Shown here: positions 53,534 to 61,995 of the stretch, one piece after another | How positions within the stretch are numbered: the first letter of the stretch is position 1 | Layout of the letters: each line of letters starts with the position of its first letter | Assembly: GCA_019637445.1 (NCBI GenBank) | Contig: JAHBVS010000001.1 | Location: forward strand, 841,586 to 905,585 | Length of the DNA stretch: 64,000 nucleotides | Direction of reading: 5' to 3' | From: Gemmatimonadaceae bacterium | GTDB lineage: Bacteria; Gemmatimonadota; Gemmatimonadetes; Gemmatimonadales; Gemmatimonadaceae | The notes under the pieces: model-generated | The model's input: the letters and a program-made list of their open reading frames with translations, nothing else | What the model was told of the DNA's origin: nothing | Databases searched by the model: none | Position numbers and translations under genes: made by a program

Positions 53534-55363
53534 TTACGCGCTGGTCTCGGTGATCACCTGCTCGAGCGACGTGATGCCCTTCCACACTTTCACCAGGCCA
53601 TCCATGCGGAGGGTGAGCATCCCTTCCTCGATCGCGAAGTCCTTGATCTCGGCGGCGCCGACATTGGAGAGGATCAGCTTGCGAAGGCCGGGCGACATGT
53701 TCATCACCTCGTAGGCGCCCTGGCGGCCCTTGGAGCCGGAGCCGTTGCAGGCGTCGCAGCCCTTGCCCTTGAAGAAGGGCATGTCGATGGCCTTGGTCTC
53801 GAGCGTGATGTTGGCCAGCAGCGGCTTCACGTCGTCCGGCGCGCGGGCCTTGAGGCCGTCGATGGCCGCCTGGCTGAAGCGCAGTTCCCCAAGCGTCGTC
53901 GTCTCGGTCCAGCGCGCGGCGGCGATCTCTTCGGGCGTCAGCTTCACCTGCTGCTTGCAACTGCTGCAGTTGCGGCGCAGGAGGCGCTGCGCGAGCACAA
54001 GGTTGAGCGCCGAGCTGACGTTGAAGGGCTCGAGGCCCATATCCAGGAGACGCGTCACCGTCTCGGCGGTCGAGTTCGTGTGCAGCGTGGAGAGCACCAG
54101 GTGGCCGGTGAGGGCCGCCTTGACGGCGATGCCGCCCGTCTCGAGGTCGCGGATCTCGCCGACCATGATGATGTTCGGGTCCTGACGCAGGAAGGCCTTC
54201 AGCGCCGCCGCGAACGTCATGCCGATCTCGTTGCGCACCAGCACCTGGTTGACGCCGAAGAGGTTGTACTCCACGGGGTCCTCGGCCGTCATGATGTTCG
54301 TCTCGACCTTGTTGATGAGCTTGATGCTCGAATACAACGTGGTCGTCTTGCCGGAGCCCGTGGGACCGGTGACGAGTACCATGCCGTAGGGGCTGCGGAC
54401 GGCGTCCATCAGGTCGCGCTCGGCCTGGGGCTCGATGCCGAGCTTGTCCAGGTCCATCAGGTTGCTCTGGCTCAGGATGCGGAGCACCACCTTCTCGCCG
54501 AACAGCGTGGGCAGCGTGGAGACGCGGAAGTCCACGACCTTGTTGGCGCTGAGCTTCAGCTTGATGCGGCCGTCTTGCGGCACGCGGCGCTCGGCGATGT
54601 TCAGCGAGCTCATGATCTTGAACCGGGAGATAAGCGCCGGCTGCATCTTTTTGGGTGGCTTCATCACCTCTTCGAGGTGGCCGTCCACGCGGTAACGCAC
54701 CCGGAGTTCCTTCTCGAAGCACTCGAAGTGGATGTCCGAGGCGCCCTGCTTCACTGCGTTCGTCAGGATCGCGTTGATGAGCTTCACGACCGGGGCATCG
54801 TCCACGGCTGCAGCCAGCGCCGTGGCGGACATCTCCTCTTCCTTGTCCTCCAGCACCTCGATGTCGCCGTCCTCGAGGCCCTCGATCTCGTCTAGCAGCG
54901 CGGACATCTGCACGTCGCTGGACTCGTAGTGCTTCTCGATGACGTTGCGAAGCGTGAACTCGCCGGCGATGACCGGGAAGATGTCGTAGCGCGTGATGAA
55001 CTTGAGGTCCTCGATGACACCCATATTCGTCGGGTCGGCCATCGCGACCGTCAGCGTGCGCCCGTCCCGCTTGAGGGGCAGCACCAGGTTCTTCGTGGCC
55101 AGGTCCGCCGGCACCAGCTTGATGATCTTCGGATCCACCTCGAACTTCGAGAGGTCCACGGCAGGCATCTTGTACTGCCGCGCCAGCGTGCGCGTGAGCT
55201 CATTCTCTTGGATGAACCCGAGCTTGATCAGGTTGTAGCCGACACGCGTGCCACTGTGGCGCTGCTCGTCCAGCGCCTTCTGGAGCTGGTCGCGCGTGAT
55301 CAGCCCCTCCTTCACGAGGAGGTCACCGATCCGCTCTGGTCCTCCAGCTGCGGCTGCGCTCAT
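53534..55363 (-). CDS. pilB: Pilus extension ATPase PilB
   Basis: 609 residues. N-terminal MshEN domain (10-150) of the type that can bind c-di-GMP, then a linker and the ATPase: Walker A GPTGSGKTTTL, FLRQDPNIIMVGEIRDLETG, LSTLHTNSTAETVTRLLDMG, and the zinc tetra-Cys NCSSC and GCDAC. Drives pilin polymerisation. Two c-di-GMP-handling proteins earlier in the window make c-di-GMP control of PilB worth noting. Confidence 0.97.
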   Translation of the reverse strand: MSAAAAGGPERIGDLLVKEGLITRDQLQKALDEQRHSGTRVGYNLIKLGFIQENELTRTLARQYKMPAVDLSKFEVDPKIIKLVPADLATKNLVLPLKRDGRTLTVAMADPTNMGVIEDLKFITRYDIFPVIAGEFTLRNVIEKHYESSDVQMSALLDEIEGLEDGDIEVLEDKEEEMSATALAAAVDDAPVVKLINAILTNAVKQGASDIHFECFEKELRVRYRVDGHLEEVMKPPKKMQPALISRFKIMSSLNIAERRVPQDGRIKLKLSANKVVDFRVSTLPTLFGEKVVLRILSQSNLMDLDKLGIEPQAERDLMDAVRSPYGMVLVTGPTGSGKTTTLYSSIKLINKVETNIMTAEDPVEYNLFGVNQVLVRNEIGMTFAAALKAFLRQDPNIIMVGEIRDLETGGIAVKAALTGHLVLSTLHTNSTAETVTRLLDMGLEPFNVSSALNLVLAQRLLRRNCSSCKQQVKLTPEEIAAARWTETTTLGELRFSQAAIDGLKARAPDDVKPLLANITLETKAIDMPFFKGKGCDACNGSGSKGRQGAYEVMNMSPGLRKLILSNVGAAEIKDFAIEEGMLTLRMDGLVKVWKGITSLEQVITETSA

Positions 55364-55464
55364 GCGTCAGGAAACGGGGACGGGTGCCGACCTCCCCGGG
55401 CGGTGGATTGCCGGGGCGTACGACACGTGGAGGGTGAGAAGGTGCCCGGTAGAGCGCACAAGTG

Positions 55465-55971
55465 TCAAGGATGTGCGCGGCGGGCTGCCGGTCGGCCCGA
55501 TTGTGTAGGACGAGGCAGGCCCGAGAAGGTGACATAGGGCGCCAGTTTTGCGGCCAGTGCGGGACCTATGCCCTTCACCTGCTGGAGAGCCTCGAGCGAG
55601 CCGTAAGCGCCTGCTGAGTCGCGGTTTGCGATAATGCGAGCGGCAAGCGCGGGACCGATTCCCGGCAGGCGGTCGAGCTCTTCGATGCCGGCCCGATCCA
55701 CATCGACCAAGTGAGGTGTTCCGGGTCGCGGGCCCGATGCTCCGGCGCTAGCGCCACTCGACGTGGAGGGCGCGCTGGCCTTCGAGCTGCTTCGCTTCCG
55801 CCCCCCGGCCGCGACCGCCGAGTCAACTGCAGCGATCTGCCTGGCGAGGGCCTCCCGGGACTCGGCCGGCACCGGCGTGGGCCGAAGGGCGCGGCAACCG
55901 CGGACTCCCACGCCGAGCGCGGCGATGGATGCCACGAAGAGCAGCGCGCTCCGTTCGGCTGGTGTCGGCAC
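55465..55971 (-). CDS. comEA: ComEA-like helix-hairpin-helix DNA-binding protein
   Basis: 168 residues from GTG 55971. N-terminal membrane anchor (ALLFVASIAALGVGVRG), Ser/Ala-rich linker, then two HhH motifs: LDRLPGIGPALAARIIANR and LQQVKGIGPALAAKLAPY. Binds incoming double-stranded DNA during natural transformation; its place next to pilB, pilT and pilC supports a competence role. Confidence 0.9.
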   Translation of the reverse strand: MPTPAERSALLFVASIAALGVGVRGCRALRPTPVPAESREALARQIAAVDSAVAAGGRKRSSSKASAPSTSSGASAGASGPRPGTPHLVDVDRAGIEELDRLPGIGPALAARIIANRDSAGAYGSLEALQQVKGIGPALAAKLAPYVTFSGLPRPTQSGRPAARRAHP

Positions 55972-56060
55972 CTGCGGAGCTTGGTAGCGCCTTCGCCCCG
56001 CGCCGCATCGCCGCTACGCAGCCCGCATCGATTCTGGCTCCGCGGTCCGCCGGATGCCGA

Positions 56061-57050
56061 CTACAGCCCGCGCAGCACCGCCAGCGCGACATCGCCCACC
56101 ACCTGCATCGTCGCTCGCGACACCTTGTCCGCCGTGTCCTCGAGCGTGTGGTGATAGGCGTAGTCGAGGTCGATCACGTCGATGACCTTGAGGCCGGCCT
56201 CGATCAGCGGCAGGTGGTCGTCGGTGATTGGCCCGTACTCCCGTGTCGGGAAGTAGATGCCGTGGCCGAGGCGCTGCGCAGTGGTCCACACCCGCTGCAC
56301 CACTTCGGGGGCCGCACGCACCGAGTGCGACTCGTACAGGAAGCGCGCGTCAGCCTTGCCGATCATGTCCCACACGACACCGAACTCCGGCGCGTAGGTC
56401 GCCGAGGGGAGATGCGTGGCGAAGTACTTGGCGCCCAGCAGCACGTCGGTGTTCGTGTCGAAGCTGCCCCAGTCCTCGCCGTCGACGAGCAGGAGGTCGA
56501 CGCCCACGGCGACCGGATTCGCCTTCAGCGCGTCCGCCACGCCGAGCAGCAACGCGACGCCGGAGGCGCCGTCATTGGCGCCGGGAATGGGCTTGTTGCG
56601 ATCCTCGGCGCGCATCTCCTTGTCGGCGCGCGGACGGCTGTCCCAGTGCGCGACGTAGAGCACACGTCGTGCGGCCGCGGGATTGAAGCGGGCCAGCACG
56701 TTGCGCATCGGCAGCCGCTGGCCGTCCTCGGTCGTGTGCGTCCAGGTCTGGACGAGCATGGTGTCGGCGCGCGCGCCGAACTCCCGGACCATCCAGTCAC
56801 CGGCCGCGCGGTGCGCCGCGGTGCCGGGAACGCGGGGCCCGAACTCGATCTGCGCGGTGACATAGCGCATCGCCGCGTCGGCGTCGAACTCGCTGGCCGC
56901 GGTGCTGACATTCGCTGCGGCGGCGTCACCGGGCCGGGCATCCGCGCCGCCACCGCAGGCCAGCGCCGCCACGAGGGGCAGTCCAGCGAGTGCAAGCCCT
57001 GCAGCCGCCATCCGGGGCGTCGACTTGGGAACCTTCCGCGAGTGATTCAT
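56061..57050 (-). CDS. M28-family peptidase / glutaminyl-cyclase-like lipoprotein
   Basis: 329 residues. Lipoprotein signal (LPLVAALAC), then M28 domain: VLYVAHWDSRP, PIPGANDGASGVALLL, DGEDWG, DMIGKAD, and DDHLPLIEAGLKVIDVIDLDY with His ligand. The AHWDSR and the WDMIGKAD forms are those of glutaminyl-peptide cyclotransferase-type members. Either QC-like or aminopeptidase. Divergent from lptF across 181 bp that shows only a TATACC box. Confidence 0.9.
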   Translation of the reverse strand: MNHSRKVPKSTPRMAAAGLALAGLPLVAALACGGGADARPGDAAAANVSTAASEFDADAAMRYVTAQIEFGPRVPGTAAHRAAGDWMVREFGARADTMLVQTWTHTTEDGQRLPMRNVLARFNPAAARRVLYVAHWDSRPRADKEMRAEDRNKPIPGANDGASGVALLLGVADALKANPVAVGVDLLLVDGEDWGSFDTNTDVLLGAKYFATHLPSATYAPEFGVVWDMIGKADARFLYESHSVRAAPEVVQRVWTTAQRLGHGIYFPTREYGPITDDHLPLIEAGLKVIDVIDLDYAYHHTLEDTADKVSRATMQVVGDVALAVLRGL

Positions 57051-57231
57051 GCGCCGTGTTCGCCTCTCCTGGGGCCGGCAGGCGATCCGCTACGGCCAAC
57101 ATCGCCGCGCGGTCCGCTCTCACCGGCGCTCGTGGGTATCAATCCGCGCCGCCGGGCCCTGAAACCTTGCCCCGCCCCTCGCAGAACGTCGAATATACCC
57201 TGTTCGCCCCCGTCTCCCCACGCCGCTCGAC

Positions 57232-58773
57232 GTGAAGATCGTTGCCCGCTACATCCTGAAGGAGCACATCGGCCCGCTGCTGTTCGCGCTGTCCGCGCTG
57301 ACGTCGCTGCTGCTGCTCAACTTCATCGCCAAGAAGTTTCCGGACCTGGTCGGCAAGGGGCTACCCTGGTCGGTGATCGTGGAGTTCCTGCTGCTCTCGA
57401 TCCCGTTCACCCTGGCAATGACGCTGCCGATGGCGGTGCTGGTGGCGACGTTGCACGCGTTCTCGCGCTTCGCCTCGGAGAACGAGATTACGGCCTTCAA
57501 GGCCAGCGGCGTGAGCATGCAGCGGCTGGTGCGGCCGGTGATCCTCGCCTCGTTCGTGCTGGCTGCCGGGATGGTGCTGTTCAATGACCAGGTGCTGCCG
57601 CGGGCCAACCACCGGTTGGCGACCCTGCAGGCTGACATCGCGCGGGTGAAGCCGACGCTGGCGCTCAACGAGCAGATCATCAACGAGGTGGTGCGCGGGC
57701 AGCTGTACCTGCGCGCGGCACGCATCGAGTCGGGCAGCAACCGCATGCGCGACGTCACGATCTACGACCTAAGCGACCGCGAACGGCGCCGCACCATCCG
57801 CGCCGACAGCGGAAACCTTGCCTTCTCGCGGACGGGCGAGGACCTGATCCTCACGCTGTACGACGGGTTCACGACGGAGCTTGAGAGCTCCACGCCACGG
57901 CGGCTGCAGCGCAGTTTCTTCAAGGAAGACCTGATCGCGGTACGCGGGATCGCCACCCGACTCGAACGCGACACGCCGACGGCGGCCTACAAGTCCGACC
58001 GAGAGCTGACGGTCTGCGAGCTGCAGCAGCGCGTGGACGCGGCACAGGGTGCGCGCGACACCGTGTGGATGCGCATCCAGGTGGCGCAGCGGCCCGGGCA
58101 GGAGATCGGGACGCCGCCGGGCGCGACTTGGGGCATCGCCCCCACGTACTGTGCCGTGCAGCGCTGGTGGCGGGAGCGGTCGCTGGTGAAGGAGGCGCAG
58201 GCTGCCGAGCCAAGTGCGGCCGCGGATGCTGATGCGGTGCACGAGGCAGCGGGGGCGAACGCGTCGGCGACGCGGCGTGTCGCAAGCGTGCAACGCGCCG
58301 TCCTGGACTCGCAGACCCCGCTGCCGCGCCCTCAACCACCGGCCTACGATGCCGTTGTGCTTGAAGGACTTCGCTTCGAGCTCACCAGCACGGATGCCAG
58401 CATCGACCGCTACCGTGTCGAGATCGAGAAGAAGTTCTCCATCGCCGCGGCCTGCATCGTGTTCGTATTGCTCGGCGCGCCCATCGCGCTGCGCTTCCCG
58501 CGCGGCGGTGTCGGACTCACCATCGGCGTGAGCCTCGGCGTGTTCGGCATCTACTACGTGGGCCTGCTGGCGGGCGAAGCGCTCTCCGACCGCGGCTTGC
58601 TGGACCCCGCGCTGGCGATGTGGGCGACCAATGCCATGCTCGGCATCGTCGGCATCTACCTCACGGCCAAGCTGGGCAGCGAAGGCTCCACTTCGCGCGG
58701 CAGCGAGACCTCGGAGTGGTGGGCACGCGCGATGGAACGCTGGCGCGGGCGATGGGCGCGGAGGCGCGCGTGA
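57232..58773 (+). CDS. lptF: LPS export permease LptF-type (YjgP/YjgQ)
   Basis: 513 residues, longer than the usual 360. Membrane helices at about 15-35, 50-75, 95-120, then a beta-jellyroll periplasmic part and three C-terminal helices (AAACIVFVLLGAPIALRFPRGG). A region of about 115 residues (about 250-370) with two Cys and an Ala-rich stretch is inserted before the last helices. Part of the LptB2FGC extractor. GTG start; TGA overlaps lptG start. Confidence 0.93.
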   Translation: MKIVARYILKEHIGPLLFALSALTSLLLLNFIAKKFPDLVGKGLPWSVIVEFLLLSIPFTLAMTLPMAVLVATLHAFSRFASENEITAFKASGVSMQRLVRPVILASFVLAAGMVLFNDQVLPRANHRLATLQADIARVKPTLALNEQIINEVVRGQLYLRAARIESGSNRMRDVTIYDLSDRERRRTIRADSGNLAFSRTGEDLILTLYDGFTTELESSTPRRLQRSFFKEDLIAVRGIATRLERDTPTAAYKSDRELTVCELQQRVDAAQGARDTVWMRIQVAQRPGQEIGTPPGATWGIAPTYCAVQRWWRERSLVKEAQAAEPSAAADADAVHEAAGANASATRRVASVQRAVLDSQTPLPRPQPPAYDAVVLEGLRFELTSTDASIDRYRVEIEKKFSIAAACIVFVLLGAPIALRFPRGGVGLTIGVSLGVFGIYYVGLLAGEALSDRGLLDPALAMWATNAMLGIVGIYLTAKLGSEGSTSRGSETSEWWARAMERWRGRWARRRA

Positions 58774-59852
58774 GGATCCTGCGCCCGCTGGACCGCTATG
58801 TGCTCTCGGAGTTCTGGAAGGTGCTCGTCGCCACGGCGCTGGGCTTTCCGCTGCTGGTCATCATCATCGACGTGTCCGAGAAGCTCGACAACTACCTCGC
58901 GCGTGAGCTGACGCCGGCAGATATCGGCCTGGCGTACCTGTTCGGCATTCCGGAGACGATGTTCCAGGTGCTGCCGGCGGCCGTACTGTTTGCCACCGTC
59001 TTCACGATCGGCGGGTTCACGCGGCACAGCGAGATCACGGCGGCCAAGGCCTCGGGCATCAGCTTCCACCGTTTCATCCTGCCCATCGTGGTCGGCTCCG
59101 TGGCGGCGACGCTGATCGGCCTCGGGCTCTCGGAGATCATCCCGCCGCTGAACGCGCGGCGGCTCGAGCTGCTCAAGGAGAAACAGGTCCGCTCGGCGAA
59201 CCAGCGCTCCAACTTCGCCTATGCAGCGGACGAAGGACGCGTCTACAAGATCGGCTACGCGGACGTGAACACGAAGGTGGCCACGAAGGTGGAGATCGAG
59301 CGCCGCGGCACCGGACCCGACTTCCCGCACTACGTGGTGGCCGCCACCGAGGGCGACTGGAATCCCGAGCGTGGCTGGATGCTGCGCAACGGCTACGTGC
59401 ACCTGATGCCGGACTCGCTGTCGAATCTCAGCATCCAGTTCGACTCGCTGCACGACCGCCTGATGACCGAGCAGCCGGTGAACCTGATGGCGAACCCCAA
59501 GGCGCCGGCCGAGATGGGCTACCGCGACCTTGGGCGCTTCATTGCGGCAATGGAGCGCTCGGGCGCCGACGTGCGCAAGCTGCGCGTGGAGCGCATGCTC
59601 AAGATCGCCATCCCCGTGACCTGCGTGATCATTATGTTGATTGGCGCGCCGCTGGCGACCAGCACGCAGCGCGGCGGCACGGCCTACGGCGTGGCGGTGA
59701 GCCTGGCGACGACGGTGGTGTTCCTCGTGCTGCTGCAGTTGACGCAGGCAATCGGTGCCGGCGGGCTGGTGATGCCGGAGATTGCCGCGTGGTTGCCGGG
59801 GGCCTTGTTCACGGTGATCGGCACCTTCCTGCTCGTCCGCGTGAGAACCTAG
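58770..59852 (+). CDS. lptG: LPS export permease LptG-type
   Basis: 360 residues from GTG 58770 (GTGA with lptF). YjgP/YjgQ domain: ILRPLDRYVLSEFWKVLVATALGFP, FRRHSEITAAKASGISFHRFI-like TRHSEITAAKASGIS, and C-terminal helices IAIPVTCVIIMLIGAPLATSTQRGG. Partner of LptF. Its TAG abuts the next ATG, so mlaE is in the same operon. Confidence 0.93.
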   Translation: MRILRPLDRYVLSEFWKVLVATALGFPLLVIIIDVSEKLDNYLARELTPADIGLAYLFGIPETMFQVLPAAVLFATVFTIGGFTRHSEITAAKASGISFHRFILPIVVGSVAATLIGLGLSEIIPPLNARRLELLKEKQVRSANQRSNFAYAADEGRVYKIGYADVNTKVATKVEIERRGTGPDFPHYVVAATEGDWNPERGWMLRNGYVHLMPDSLSNLSIQFDSLHDRLMTEQPVNLMANPKAPAEMGYRDLGRFIAAMERSGADVRKLRVERMLKIAIPVTCVIIMLIGAPLATSTQRGGTAYGVAVSLATTVVFLVLLQLTQAIGAGGLVMPEIAAWLPGALFTVIGTFLLVRVRT

Positions 59853-60683
59853 ATGGCGCATCGTCCCACCGAGTCCTTCCCGATCGTCCAACGCAGTGGC
59901 CTTCGCTTCTTCCGCGTGATGGGACGCGGGACACTGGGGCTGTTCGGCGGCATTGGCTCTCGGGTCCTCTTTATACGTGAGGTGGGGCGGGCCTTCCGCG
60001 AGGGCCGCACCTGGACCCGGGAGGTGTTCCACCAGATGCGGGCCATCGGCGTGGATTCCCTGCCCTTGGCCATCATGGTGGCGGCGTTCATTGGCGGCGT
60101 GATCACGATCCAGATCCGCTACCAGCTCTTCCCCGGCATCCAGCTCTCGATCGTAGGCCTGAGTTCGCGGCAGATCGTAATTCTCGAGACGGGACCGTTG
60201 CTCACGGGCCTGGTGCTGGCCGGGCGGGTGGGCGCCAAGATGACGGCCGAGATCGCGACGATGCGAGTGACGGAGCAGATCGACGCGCTGGAGACGCTGG
60301 CCTTCGACCCCGTGGCGGTGTTAATCGTGCCGCGACTGATCGCCGCGATCATCATGCTGCCCATCCTCACCGTATTCGCCGACGTCTTCGGCGTATTGAG
60401 CGGCCTGATGGCGGCGGTCACCATCACGGACGTGAAGTACGCGCAGTTCATGGAAGGCGTGCGGCTGGGCTACGAACAGTTCCAGGTCACTTATAGCCTC
60501 ATCAAGGCCACACTCTTTGGCGGCGCGATCGCCTACCTCTGCACCTACGAGGGCTACACGACGCGCGGCGGCGCCGAGGGTGTGGGCCAGAGCACGGCCA
60601 AGGCGGTGGTGGTATCGTCCATCGCCATCCTCATCCTGGACGCCATCACGGCGGTCCTCCTCGCCCCTTACCTTCAGGCATGA
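59853..60683 (+). CDS. mlaE: MlaE-type ABC permease (lipid transport)
   Basis: 276 residues. Five to six membrane segments with the MlaE motifs AAFIGGVITIQIRYQL, LETGPLLTGLVLAGRVGAKMTAEIATMRVTEQIDALE and DPVAVLIVPRLIA. Moves phospholipid between the membranes with an MlaF ATPase, which is not found in the window. Followed by mlaD with an ATGA overlap. Confidence 0.95.
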   Translation: MAHRPTESFPIVQRSGLRFFRVMGRGTLGLFGGIGSRVLFIREVGRAFREGRTWTREVFHQMRAIGVDSLPLAIMVAAFIGGVITIQIRYQLFPGIQLSIVGLSSRQIVILETGPLLTGLVLAGRVGAKMTAEIATMRVTEQIDALETLAFDPVAVLIVPRLIAAIIMLPILTVFADVFGVLSGLMAAVTITDVKYAQFMEGVRLGYEQFQVTYSLIKATLFGGAIAYLCTYEGYTTRGGAEGVGQSTAKAVVVSSIAILILDAITAVLLAPYLQA

Positions 60684-61561
60684 AGCGACGCGACGAAGTG
60701 CTGGTCGGGATCGTGGCCACGGTGGCGCTGGTCCTGGCGATCATCGGCTCCCTGCTACTGGCCCGCGGCGGGTTGGCATCGGGCTATCCGGTCTATTCCG
60801 TCTTCGAATGGGGCTCCGGGCTGCGGCCGGGCCAACCGGTGCTGTTCTCCGGCGTGACGGTCGGCTACGTGTCGGACGTGGAGTTCGCGCGCAACGGCAC
60901 GCTGCTGATCACGATGAAGGTGGGCAAGGAGTACCGGCTGCCCCGCACAACCGAGGCGCGAATCGTCCCGAACGGTGTGTTCGGCGACATGATGGTGGCC
61001 CTGCAGGTCGGCGGGCCGACCGACGAGGACTTCGCGGTGGGCGACACGATCCCGGCGGGGCCGCCGTCGATCGGTATCGGCGAGGTGCTGGCGCGGGTGG
61101 ATTCCGTCGGCCGTGACATCCAGCTGGTCTCGAAGGCGCTCAGCGAGGAGCTGGTGACCCGCGGCGGGCTGCGCGAGATGCGGCAGACAGTCGAAAGCGC
61201 CAACCGACTGCTGGAGACGCTGACGGACGTGGCGCGCGAGCAGTCGGACGAGTTGTCCCGCACGCAGCAGGCGCTCAGGCGCGTGGTGAGCGCGGTGGAC
61301 TCGGTGCAGGTGGACAGCACGGTTCGCGCGCTGGCGGGGGCCTCCGTGGCGGTGCGCACGCTGGCCAGTGACCTGCAAGAGACGACCACACGGCTCAATG
61401 GGGTGCTGGCCCGGCTTGAGGGCACGGAGGGTTCGGCGGGGCTGCTGATGAACGACCCTGGGCTCTACCGGGACACGCGGGCTTTGCTCACGCGGTTGGA
61501 TTCACTGACCGCTGATTTCCAGAAGAATCCGAGGAAGTACATCAAGTTGTCGATCTTCTAG
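60680..61561 (+). CDS. mlaD: MCE-domain lipid-binding protein MlaD-type
   Basis: 293 residues. N-terminal membrane anchor (VGIVATVALVLAIIGSLLLA), MCE domain (about 38-120: GSGLRPGQPVLFSGVTVGYVSDVEF, ARIVPNGVFGDMMVAL), then a coiled coil (about 150-280) and terminal NPRKYIKLSIF, a natural MCE end. Binds lipid in the periplasm beside MlaE. The inverted-repeat element copy 2 begins 4 bp after its stop. Confidence 0.93.
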   Translation: MKRRDEVLVGIVATVALVLAIIGSLLLARGGLASGYPVYSVFEWGSGLRPGQPVLFSGVTVGYVSDVEFARNGTLLITMKVGKEYRLPRTTEARIVPNGVFGDMMVALQVGGPTDEDFAVGDTIPAGPPSIGIGEVLARVDSVGRDIQLVSKALSEELVTRGGLREMRQTVESANRLLETLTDVAREQSDELSRTQQALRRVVSAVDSVQVDSTVRALAGASVAVRTLASDLQETTTRLNGVLARLEGTEGSAGLLMNDPGLYRDTRALLTRLDSLTADFQKNPRKYIKLSIF

Positions 61562-61565
61562 ATCT

Positions 61566-61917
61566 GTGCGCTGAGTTCTTTGCCACAGAGGCACGGAGAC
61601 ACAGAGGACTGCGGATGCGGGACGAACAGCGGATGCGGGGCAAACGCTGACGGCGATGCGGGAACTGCAACGACAGCTGCTGGTGGAACTGCAAAGGCGA
61701 CATTCACAGCAACTGCACTTGAAGGGGGGCTCGGCGGACAGATTTGTCCGCCGAGCCCCCTTTGATTTGCTGTTGGTGTTGCTGTTGCGGTTGTCGTTTG
61801 ACTGACTTTCGCGGTTCCCGTATCGCCCCTTGCCGTTGTCCCGCATCCGCCGCCACTCCCGCATCCGCAGTTCTCTGTGCCTCCGTGCCTCTGTGGCAAA
61901 GCAGTTCCTCAGCGCAC
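61566..61917. repeat. Foldback inverted-repeat element, copy 2 (352 bp)
   Basis: Same terminal words as copy 1: GTGCGCTGAG, TTTGCCACAGAGGCACGGAG and ACAGAGGACTGCGGATGCGG on the left, their complement on the right. The centre carries a 16-bp perfect hairpin (61725-61740 with 61745-61760, loop GATT), followed by TTT, which could terminate mlaD. Words like GGAACTGCAA recur. No convincing gene. With the receptor terminator it fills 61562-61995. Confidence 0.82.
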
Positions 61918-61936
61918 GAAAGCCAGAAAAAACCAA

Positions 61937-61973
61937 CCGCCCCGGCCGCCGAACGAATCGGCGACCGGGGCGG
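61937..61973 (-). terminator. Rho-independent terminator of the receptor gene
   Basis: A 16-bp stem (one G-U) with a five-base loop, followed on the minus strand by TTGGTTTTTTCT. This is the only hairpin in the window with a classical T-run. Confidence 0.85.
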
Positions 61974-61995
61974 CGGTGCTACTGGAGGCTAGCGC

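Noticed and set aside
51553-53553. 666-codon plus-strand frame over pilC/pilT
   Set aside because: Antisense shadow of well-supported pilC and pilT.
61580-61765. Frames of 60-110 codons inside foldback copy 2 on both strands
   Set aside because: They read the inverted repeats themselves (Cys/Gly or Pro/Ser-rich), lack ribosome sites and are not shared in frame with copy 1.
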